A DNA stretch of 25,388 nt from a virus. Positions 19,493 to 25,388 of this stretch are shown piece by piece. Where the stretch lies: IMG/VR virus record IMGVR_UViG_3300032342_000062, positions 1 to 25,388 of that record; one strand, given 5' to 3'. Positions within the stretch are counted from its first letter, which is position 1. Every line of letters starts with the position of its first letter. The notes beneath the pieces are model-generated. The model did no database searches. It saw only the letters and a program-made list of their open reading frames with translations, and was not told the DNA's origin. The position numbers and the translations under genes are program-made.

Positions 19493-21100
19493 ATGCCAAA
19501 AATAAAAGACCTTCTCGGAAAACAGGCGGACGCTTTGCCGATAATGAAACCGCTCCCTTCCCCGCCGAAGCGGATCAATTTGTCGGCGGTCGATTGCAAG
19601 GCCCTGTGCGGTTTATGCGGGCTCGAATATCTGGACGGATACGAAACTCGGGTGCTCGAATATATAATCTCGAATGAAACGCCCGATCGATACGGCGACA
19701 TTGTGCGGGCTTCGGGAATTGATCTTTCGAATTACAAGCGGGAGCCCGTTATTCATCTTTCGCACGATACACACAAATTCCCCGTTGCGAATTCTATAAA
19801 AGTTTGGTACGATTCCCAGGCGAAGGCGGTCAAAGCCTGGGCCCTGTTCGCCGACGATCGGGTGGATAGAACGGGCCTTTCCGATACCGCTTTTCGTTTT
19901 TGTTCTTCTGGATTTATGAAAGGGGCGAGCGTTGGTTTCCTTCCCAGGGATTCATATACGCCAAAGAGCGAGGAAGAACGGGAAGAAATCGGGCTCGGCG
20001 AGCAAGGGCGGGAATACAAAGAATGCGAACTTCTCGAATGGAGCGTTTGTTCGGTGCCTTGCAACCCCGACGCTTTGACTCAAATGTCCAGGACAATAAA
20101 ATCGACAGGCTCGCTTATCGAGGAAATGGAAAAACATAACTGCCGCTATTGTAAGCACGATCACAAATGCGGGTGCGGAAAAAATAAAAGCGATTCCGCC
20201 GACGAATTAAAAGCGGGAACAAAGATCGAGCGGGAGCACAAGAAAACCGTCGATAAAATTCGGGCAAGCGTGAAGGACGGAAAAATCACCCTCACCGACG
20301 AGGAAATTTTCGCCCTAATTGCCAAAGATCACCTGGCCGAGATTCCCGATTATTATACCCGCCTGGCCGCAATGGAAGACGAAGCGGGCGAGAAATCGAT
20401 CGAGGGGGCGATCGGGAAGCCTGGCTACGACGAAACGGAAAACGAAATCCGCTATCGGGTAAAAGACCCGTCTTTATTCGAAGCGGATTCTTTTCGGCGG
20501 ATCACAATTAAAAAAGACAAGCCCAGAGTTTTCGCCATTATCGGGAAATTAAAAGGCGAAAGCTCGACGACGCTCCAGGCGTATCGATTCCCGAAAGAAG
20601 ACGGGTGGACGGTTGAAAAAGCGAAAAAATGGGTTTCTTCACATAAAACAATGGAGGGCGGTATGGAGTTCGATTTTGATGGTTTAAAAAAAGATATGCA
20701 CGACAAACTCGACGCTATAAATGCGGCGATCGTCGGGCACAAGGACGAATCGGCGGGCCACCACAAGGTACACAAAGAGCTTGCCGAAGCTCATAAGGAA
20801 TTAAGCGAAGCCGTCCACGGCAAGGTCAAGGAATTAGAGGAAGAACTGGCGATCCATAAAGCCAGGCTCGAAGAATTGACCGAAGCCCACAAAGCCCACA
20901 AGGAACTTTCCGAAGCGATCCACGGAAAGATAAAAGAGCTTTGCGAAAAAATGGACGAAATGGGCGAGGACAACGAAAACGAAGGCGAAGGCGGAGAAGG
21001 CGGAGAAGACGACGGCACCGGAAACGGGAGCAAGTCATTTTACAAAACCGTTCTCCAGGGAATAAAAGGGTTCAAAGAAAACATTAACAATAAGGAGTAA
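19493..21100 (+). CDS. Prohead protease with scaffold-like C-terminal region
   Basis: This 535-residue protein begins (residues ~50-200) with an HK97-type (S78/U35) protease: VLEYIISNETPDRYGDIV, HLSHD (catalytic H91 probable), GFMKGASVGFLP, and LLEWSVCSVPCNPDA with Ser184. A Cys/His-rich part (CRYCKHDHKCGCGK, residues ~217-229) could bind metal. A further domain (about 300-385; IGKPGYDETENEIRYRVKDP, SFRRITIKK, then W-T-V-E-K-A-K-K-W-V) is one seen in phage head-protease fusions. The last ~150 residues are a coiled coil (HKELAEAHKELSEAVHGK...) and an acidic Gly/Glu-rich linker, typical of scaffolds. Scaffold and protease would be made together and the scaffold cut after assembly. AAGGTAAACC lies before the ATG. 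Confidence 0.82.
   Translation: MPKIKDLLGKQADALPIMKPLPSPPKRINLSAVDCKALCGLCGLEYLDGYETRVLEYIISNETPDRYGDIVRASGIDLSNYKREPVIHLSHDTHKFPVANSIKVWYDSQAKAVKAWALFADDRVDRTGLSDTAFRFCSSGFMKGASVGFLPRDSYTPKSEEEREEIGLGEQGREYKECELLEWSVCSVPCNPDALTQMSRTIKSTGSLIEEMEKHNCRYCKHDHKCGCGKNKSDSADELKAGTKIEREHKKTVDKIRASVKDGKITLTDEEIFALIAKDHLAEIPDYYTRLAAMEDEAGEKSIEGAIGKPGYDETENEIRYRVKDPSLFEADSFRRITIKKDKPRVFAIIGKLKGESSTTLQAYRFPKEDGWTVEKAKKWVSSHKTMEGGMEFDFDGLKKDMHDKLDAINAAIVGHKDESAGHHKVHKELAEAHKELSEAVHGKVKELEEELAIHKARLEELTEAHKAHKELSEAIHGKIKELCEKMDEMGEDNENEGEGGEGGEDDGTGNGSKSFYKTVLQGIKGFKENINNKE
20663..21100 (+). CDS. Possible nested scaffold protein from internal start
   Basis: ATG 20663 is in frame with the protease and is preceded by GGAGGG with a 4-base gap, a much better signal than expected by chance within a coding region. 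The product would be the 145-residue coiled-coil and acidic tail alone (MEFDFDGLKKDMHDKLDA at the start). Lambda Nu3 is the known precedent for a scaffold started inside the protease gene. It is an inference from sequence. Confidence 0.45.
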   Translation: MEFDFDGLKKDMHDKLDAINAAIVGHKDESAGHHKVHKELAEAHKELSEAVHGKVKELEEELAIHKARLEELTEAHKAHKELSEAIHGKIKELCEKMDEMGEDNENEGEGGEGGEDDGTGNGSKSFYKTVLQGIKGFKENINNKE

Positions 21101-21104
21101 TGCA

Positions 21105-22418
21105 ATGGCATTGCCAAAAGAATTGCAAACCGAGCTTGACAAGCTCCAGACAGAAGCGATTGCGGTCGCCAAAAAAGCGGAAGCAAAAGCCGAAGATGTC
21201 CAAAAGGGCGTCGATAAAATCAAAGCGGAATTCGAGGCGACCACGAAACGCCTGGAAGACGCTCTCAAAGCAAAAGGAATAATTACCATTTCTGGCTCCG
21301 AAGGCGATTCGAAGAAAACCTTTTCCTTCACAAAAGCTTTCCGCCTTATGGCTTTCGGTGCGGGCCACGATCTTTGCAAAGATTGCGGATACGAGAAGGA
21401 AGTTTTTGACCAGGCCATACAGAAAGCGTCCACAGCGGGCCAGTTCGCCAGTTCGGGAATTGCGGGCGGGTTTTTCATTCCCGTCGAAGTTTCCGATATG
21501 GTGATTCCTCTTGCACACGCAAAAATGCCGATCATGGACTTAAAGCCCACCCTTCTTTCGAACCTTACCTCGAATCTTTCGATTCCGAGAGTAACTTCCA
21601 GAAGCGTCGGTTATTGGATCGGCGAAAATTCCGTTCCTGGCCCTTCAGGTGTCGCCACACAATCGAAAAACGAGTTCGGTATGATTAACCTCACGCCGAA
21701 GCGTTTGGCCGTCTATAACAAGATTTCGAACTTGTTATTGCTCCAGGCCCCCGCCGTTGCGGAGAAAACCATTCTGGACGAACTGGCCCTTATGATCGCC
21801 CTCGAATGGCATAAAGCTCTTATCTATGGTACGGGAACTTCGTATCAACCCAAAGGGATAATGAAGCACTCGATTATCGCTTCCGCCGCCCTCGGTGCAA
21901 GCGGTGGCCGCTTCACGCTCGACAAAGCCCAGGTTATGCAAGCCGACATCGACAACGTCGATCTCTTGCTCGACACAGGCAATTTCGCCTATGTCATGCA
22001 CCCGCTTGTAAAACAGGGAATGAAAAGAGAACGTGTTTCCTTCGCTTCGGGAACTTCCGCCGTGGGAAATACGGGCTTCCCCGTTTACGGGCTCTATCAA
22101 GGCATGGCCGACAACAAAGCCGTGGAAGATCGAGTGGGCTACCCGATCAAATCCACCACCCAGATTTCGAAGACCAACACAAAGGGAAGCTCGACGAGTT
22201 GCTCCGATGTGATCTTCGGCGATTTCACGCAATTAATAATTGCGACCTGGGCGAACATGGTTTTGAAAAAGACCGATGTGGCGAGCGATCCGAATTCTTC
22301 GGCCTTTTTGAACGACGAAACCTGGTTCCTTATGCAAATGCAGGTCGATACGGCGATCAAAAACGAGAACGCATTTTGCCAGGTGGCCGACGCCGAAACG
22401 AATTCGCTTTTGTGGTAG
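21105..22418 (+). CDS. Major capsid protein (HK97 fold)
   Basis: This 437-residue protein begins with a charged coiled-coil delta-like domain (residues ~1-65, ELQTELDKLQTEAIAVAKKAEAKAEDVQKGVDKI) then the HK97 shell region: FFIPVEVSDMVIPLAHAKMPIMDLKPTLL, SIPRVTSRSVGYWIGENSVP, INLTPKRLAVYNKISNLLLLQAP, VEKTILDELALMIALEWHKALIYGTGTSYQPKGIM, and a long C-terminal part with NEDTWFLMQMQVDTAIKN near the end. The N-terminal part is probably removed by the protease encoded directly upstream, as in HK97. It starts 4 bp after that gene with AAGGAG just before ATG. It forms the icosahedral shell. Confidence 0.92.
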   Translation: MALPKELQTELDKLQTEAIAVAKKAEAKAEDVQKGVDKIKAEFEATTKRLEDALKAKGIITISGSEGDSKKTFSFTKAFRLMAFGAGHDLCKDCGYEKEVFDQAIQKASTAGQFASSGIAGGFFIPVEVSDMVIPLAHAKMPIMDLKPTLLSNLTSNLSIPRVTSRSVGYWIGENSVPGPSGVATQSKNEFGMINLTPKRLAVYNKISNLLLLQAPAVAEKTILDELALMIALEWHKALIYGTGTSYQPKGIMKHSIIASAALGASGGRFTLDKAQVMQADIDNVDLLLDTGNFAYVMHPLVKQGMKRERVSFASGTSAVGNTGFPVYGLYQGMADNKAVEDRVGYPIKSTTQISKTNTKGSSTSCSDVIFGDFTQLIIATWANMVLKKTDVASDPNSSAFLNDETWFLMQMQVDTAIKNENAFCQVADAETNSLLW

Positions 22419-22507
22419 GATCGGGCTTTTTGTTTTGAATTTTGTTTTGAGTTGAGAATGATTTTTTGAAACGGAATGTTTGAAACTTTAAAAAAGGAGC
22501 TTTTAAA

Positions 22508-22942
22508 ATGCCAGGTTTGTTAAACGAACTGGGGCGGTTTGCTTCCGTAATTCCCCTGGCGGGAATCGGGAGCGGAACGCAGTACAACGGTGCGGCGGCG
22601 GGAGCCACCGGAATCGACACTATGCTTTACGACCAAATTTATCTCCGCATTTCGGCGGCGGCGGCGACCACAAGCGGCGGCGTAGTGGCTTCCGTAATTG
22701 CTTCCGAGAGCAATTCGCCCGTTGCAAGCGACGTGGAAACCGTCGCAACCTTCGGAACGCTCGTAGCGGGTGCCGTCCAGACGGGTTTCGTTCTTTGCAA
22801 GGGCAAAAAGCGTTATTTCTGGATCAAAACCGTTTCGACGAACGCCGAAGCGGGAGTTTTGGCCCAGGCAATGCTCTTTAACTACGATCGCCCGCCCACG
22901 CCCGCCGTGGCTTCGGACGATACTTTCAACGTGAATTACTAA
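22508..22942 (+). CDS. Probable head decoration or minor virion protein
   Basis: This 144-residue protein is rich in Ala, Gly, Ser, Thr and Val with predicted beta-strands (YNGAAAGATGIDTMLYDQIYLRISAAAA, GKKRYFWIKTVST). It lies directly after the capsid gene, where head decoration or stabilising proteins are often found. No family is recognised with confidence. AAAAAAGGAGC precedes ATG 22508. The 89-bp gap before it holds two copies of TTTTGTTTTGA (22428-22438, 22440-22450) but no clear terminator or promoter. Confidence 0.6.
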   Translation: MPGLLNELGRFASVIPLAGIGSGTQYNGAAAGATGIDTMLYDQIYLRISAAAATTSGGVVASVIASESNSPVASDVETVATFGTLVAGAVQTGFVLCKGKKRYFWIKTVSTNAEAGVLAQAMLFNYDRPPTPAVASDDTFNVNY

Positions 22943-22992
22943 ACGAAGGGCGGGGGGAGCGATCCTTCCCCCGCCTTTTCCCTGGGGGAAAA

Positions 22993-24081
22993 ATGCCACA
23001 GATGCTTTTAAGTTCCGCCGATAGGATAATGCAATATTGCGGTTTCATCGATGCGGCGGGCGACGATCCTAAAAACAGACGGAATATAAACGCCTGGCTT
23101 CCCGCCATTTCAACCAGGATCGAAAAATTTTTAAACCGAAAATTACACATCGAGCAATATACCGAATATTGGGATTCCAGGGAAGATGTTATCGAATATC
23201 TTGTGCAAGCGGCCCCTGTTATTCAAATCAATTCGGTCATGGCTTCGAGTATGGGATTATATACGGGCGAGGAATATTTGATAATCAATTATTATCCTTC
23301 CCGCTTCGGCCACGCTATTTCTTTGAATTATCCAGTTACCCGTTGGAGAAAAGGGCTTCGGGCGATCTATACGGGCGGAATGGCTTATCACGGAACACAA
23401 TCGGTTTTTGGAATCGGGAGTTCGAGCGGTTCCTGGGCGGTTGGAAAATTCGCCACCACATCGGGCGGGTATTGTGCGAAAGTTGTCGCCGTCGATACAT
23501 CTAAAAATTTTATTAAGCTCGATAATCTTTACGGGCTCCCCCAAATCGGCGATATTCTTATCGAGCAAGATTCGGAATTCGTAAAAGGAAGTTCGACGGG
23601 GCTCGCCACAATAACCGACGCAAGCGACGAAGATTATACGAAAATTCATTTCGCTTTGAATTCCGTCGTAGGAACTTTCACGGTCGGGAAATATGTCAAA
23701 GGGCTTTCTTCTGGGTGCGTCGGCCAGATTGTCGCCGTGGGCTCGAATTGTATTTCGGTGCAATGGTATTATTTCGGCTCGGCTTCGAACTTTTTTATTG
23801 AAGGCGAAGCAATCCAGGAGCAAGATGATTATTTGAATATCGGAACCTCGGACGCTTCCGCTATTCTCACGGCTTTCATTGCCAGGGCCCTTTGTGAAGT
23901 TGCCCCCCAGATCGTAACCGCTTGCGAAATCGAAATGAGATATGTAATGAAGCACCAGTTCGATTTTGAGAACCAGGGCACCTATAAAGAGCAAACAAGC
24001 CGAAGGCCCGACAAGTTCGATTATGTTTTGCAACCCGAAACAATTGCTTTGCTCGATCCTTATCGAAGGTATTTAATATAA
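22993..24081 (+). CDS. gp6-like head-tail connector with a large inserted domain
   Basis: This 362-residue protein has gp6-like ends. The N-terminal part (QMLLSSADRIMQYCGF... NAWLPAISTRIEKFLNRKLHIEQYTEYWD, VIQINSV...) and C-terminal helical part (SAILTAFIARALCEVAPQIVTACEIEMRYVMKHQ) fit connector proteins of about 100-200 residues. The middle, about residues 130-290, is Gly/Ser-rich and beta-like (GSWAVGKFATTSGGYCAKVVAVD, FTVGKYVKGLSSGCVGQIVAVG), with two similar segments. It looks like an inserted surface or beta domain. The protein joins portal and tail. GGGGGAAAA precedes ATG 22993. Confidence 0.72.
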   Translation: MPQMLLSSADRIMQYCGFIDAAGDDPKNRRNINAWLPAISTRIEKFLNRKLHIEQYTEYWDSREDVIEYLVQAAPVIQINSVMASSMGLYTGEEYLIINYYPSRFGHAISLNYPVTRWRKGLRAIYTGGMAYHGTQSVFGIGSSSGSWAVGKFATTSGGYCAKVVAVDTSKNFIKLDNLYGLPQIGDILIEQDSEFVKGSSTGLATITDASDEDYTKIHFALNSVVGTFTVGKYVKGLSSGCVGQIVAVGSNCISVQWYYFGSASNFFIEGEAIQEQDDYLNIGTSDASAILTAFIARALCEVAPQIVTACEIEMRYVMKHQFDFENQGTYKEQTSRRPDKFDYVLQPETIALLDPYRRYLI

Positions 24082-24584
24082 TGGCGACAACTTTTATCGT
24101 AAAATCCGACGCAACGGCTTTTTTATTAAAGCAAAAACGCACGATAGCGGAGCGTTTGCGTCATGGACTTTATACGGGCGTGGCCGAATTCGCCGCTTAT
24201 GAAATCAAAAATGAAATGAGCGGTCGCCCAGGGCTTAACGCCCCGACCGGAACCCTTCGGCGATCCTGGCACGTCGATCTTCACGGCGAAGGCGAAGATA
24301 TTTCGGCGACAATGGCGAACGATGCGGTCGCCTGGTATGCGATTGTCCACCAAACGGGGAAAACGATACGGCCAGGGGCGAAGGGCTTTCTCGCCTGGAA
24401 AAAAACAACGGCGGAATCCAGAATAAGCAAGCGGGGGAAAAGCTACAAAACATATTCGCACGAATGGATTTTCACAAAAAGGCCCGTGAAGATTCCCAAA
24501 CGCTTACATATATACGAAAACTTCCAGGAATTCGGGCGGAAAATGATACAAGAAAATATAAACGAGGTTCTTTCGACAATATGA
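24081..24584 (+). CDS. Head-tail joining protein (HK97 gp10-like)
   Basis: This 167-residue protein matches HK97 gp10-type neck proteins: LYTGVAEFAAYEIKNEMSGRPGLNAPTGTLRRSWHVDL (about residues 30-67), WYAIVHQTGKTIRPGAKGFLAWKK (about 85-108) and a C-terminal helix (YENFQEFGRKMIQENINEVL). The SGRPGLNAPTGTLRRSW motif is common in these proteins. It likely builds the neck between portal and tail tube. Its start overlaps the preceding stop (TAATG), and its stop overlaps the next start (ATGA). Confidence 0.75.
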   Translation: MATTFIVKSDATAFLLKQKRTIAERLRHGLYTGVAEFAAYEIKNEMSGRPGLNAPTGTLRRSWHVDLHGEGEDISATMANDAVAWYAIVHQTGKTIRPGAKGFLAWKKTTAESRISKRGKSYKTYSHEWIFTKRPVKIPKRLHIYENFQEFGRKMIQENINEVLSTI

Positions 24585-25388
24585 GCGACACGATAAAAGC
24601 GAAAATTCGAAAATCTCTCGCCTATAATCTGGGAACCGTTACGAAAGCAAACGGTTATTTTAATAATATTGTCGAAATCAATTCGGAGCCCAGGAGCGAA
24701 GAACAGATCAAAAATTATCCCGCCGTAAATATATTCTGGGGCACCGAGAAAACTATGGAAGCCCGCCATTCGTCGGGGTGGCTCCATAAGGAAACGGTCG
24801 CCATTCTCGATTTTCACCTGGAGAATAACAACGATATTGATACATCGAGAAATAAAATCGTGGCCGATGTGGAAAAGCTTTTATTCAATAACCATTCTTT
24901 GAAGGATTCGACCGGAAACTCGACGTGCAACCAGGTTTTTTTCGTTAAGAACGACCCCTGGGGAATGGAATCGAACAAAATTTACGGCGGAATAACGATC
25001 GAGCTTAAAATCCTATACCAACAAAACCTTTTCGATCCTTATTCCTCGGCCCAGGGAACCCCGCCCGCCATGAATGAAGCGGAAACTTCCGCCTATTCGC
25101 TTCGGGAAACCTTATCGGCTTCGATCCTTTGGAATCTTACCCAGATCACAAAAGCAAACGGATACAATCGGAATATTTACGCCGATCGTGATATACAATC
25201 CTACGAGCAAATTAAAAATTATCCTTTTGCGAATGTGATCGCCCGAAGCGAGCAATATATACCCCAGGGAACCGACCGTTGGGTTCGGAAAAAGATCGGC
25301 TACATTGTGGATATTTTTTCTTTGAATGAAAATCAAATGAATGAAGAAACCGAGGCCCTTGTCGCCGACATGGAAAAAAAGTTCTTCG
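24581..25388 (+). CDS. Duplicated tail-terminator/neck-like protein (3' partial)
   Basis: The frame from ATG 24581 is open to the end of the window, giving at least 269 residues. It contains an internal duplication. Residues ~10-55 (IRKSLAYNLGTVTKANGYFNNI... EQIKNYPAVNIF) resemble ~174-219 (LSASILWNLTQITKANGYNRNI... EQIKNYPFANVI), and the following strand parts also resemble each other (AILDFHLENNNDI / YIVDIFSLNENQM, ELKI at 148-151). Each unit resembles a phage tail completion or terminator fold. The place after the gp10-like gene suggests a tail terminator. Its stop lies outside the window. Confidence 0.65.
   Translation, partial: MSDTIKAKIRKSLAYNLGTVTKANGYFNNIVEINSEPRSEEQIKNYPAVNIFWGTEKTMEARHSSGWLHKETVAILDFHLENNNDIDTSRNKIVADVEKLLFNNHSLKDSTGNSTCNQVFFVKNDPWGMESNKIYGGITIELKILYQQNLFDPYSSAQGTPPAMNEAETSAYSLRETLSASILWNLTQITKANGYNRNIYADRDIQSYEQIKNYPFANVIARSEQYIPQGTDRWVRKKIGYIVDIFSLNENQMNEETEALVADMEKKFF

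Noticed and set aside
1-25388. tRNA or other stable RNA genes
   Set aside because: No cloverleaf with a T-loop GTTCRA and CCA-type acceptor pairing was found in the intergenic stretches I read.

Overview
The window is part of a tailed double-stranded DNA phage or prophage with an HK97-type head. Rightward genes at the right encode, in order, small and large terminase, a portal-MuF fusion, a prohead protease with a scaffold-like tail, the major capsid protein and the head-tail joining proteins. Rightward genes at the left end encode a tail fibre and two cell-wall enzymes. Base composition is moderate. Backbone genes mostly use a G-run ribosome binding site (AAAGGGGG-type). No host marker gene is present. 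The host is probably a Gram-negative or other diderm bacterium, inferred only from a GT9 heptosyltransferase-like gene and from integron-type sites, so the lineage is left open.

Layout. 1-2568 (+): end of a tail fibre, an M15 metallopeptidase and a YiiX/NlpC-P60-like cysteine hydrolase. 2569-2688: convergent gap with a leftward terminator. 2689-7405 (-): a tightly overlapping accessory operon holding a pentapeptide-repeat protein, a VRR-NUC nuclease, three very small membrane proteins, a GT9-like and a DUF5672-like glycosyltransferase, and unknowns. 7429-8820: an array of integron-type attC sites separating short leftward ORFs. 8839-9728 (-): four overlapping small genes ending in a ribbon-helix-helix protein, read from a clear sigma70-type promoter (9769-9797). 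9977-14049 (-): replication and recombination genes (winged helix, two unknowns, a DUF2800/PD-(D/E)XK exonuclease, a Bet/RecT annealase, a replication organiser). 14050-14363: divergent control region with a structured leader. 14364-25388 (+): ParB-like protein and the packaging/head module, running off the right edge.

The most unusual feature is the attC array. At least four, probably five, attC-like sites (7429-7490, 7560-7931, 8146-8177, 8466-8543, 8767-8820) lie inside the phage genome with no integrase in view. Their ORFs use different leaders and base composition from the backbone, and all face the same way as the upstream promoter. One site looks split: its two matching stem arms are about 330 bp apart, and the interval encodes a complete nucleoside-2-deoxyribosyltransferase-like domain fused to the preceding cassette ORF. 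The array therefore looks like an acquired, promoter-fed cassette store inside a phage early operon.

Other points are a possible pseudoknotted leader in front of the replication operon, two motifs shared between distant control regions, an in-frame internal start that could give a separate scaffold protein, a 15-bp repeat array that varies at only two first-codon positions, and a neck protein built from an internal duplication.
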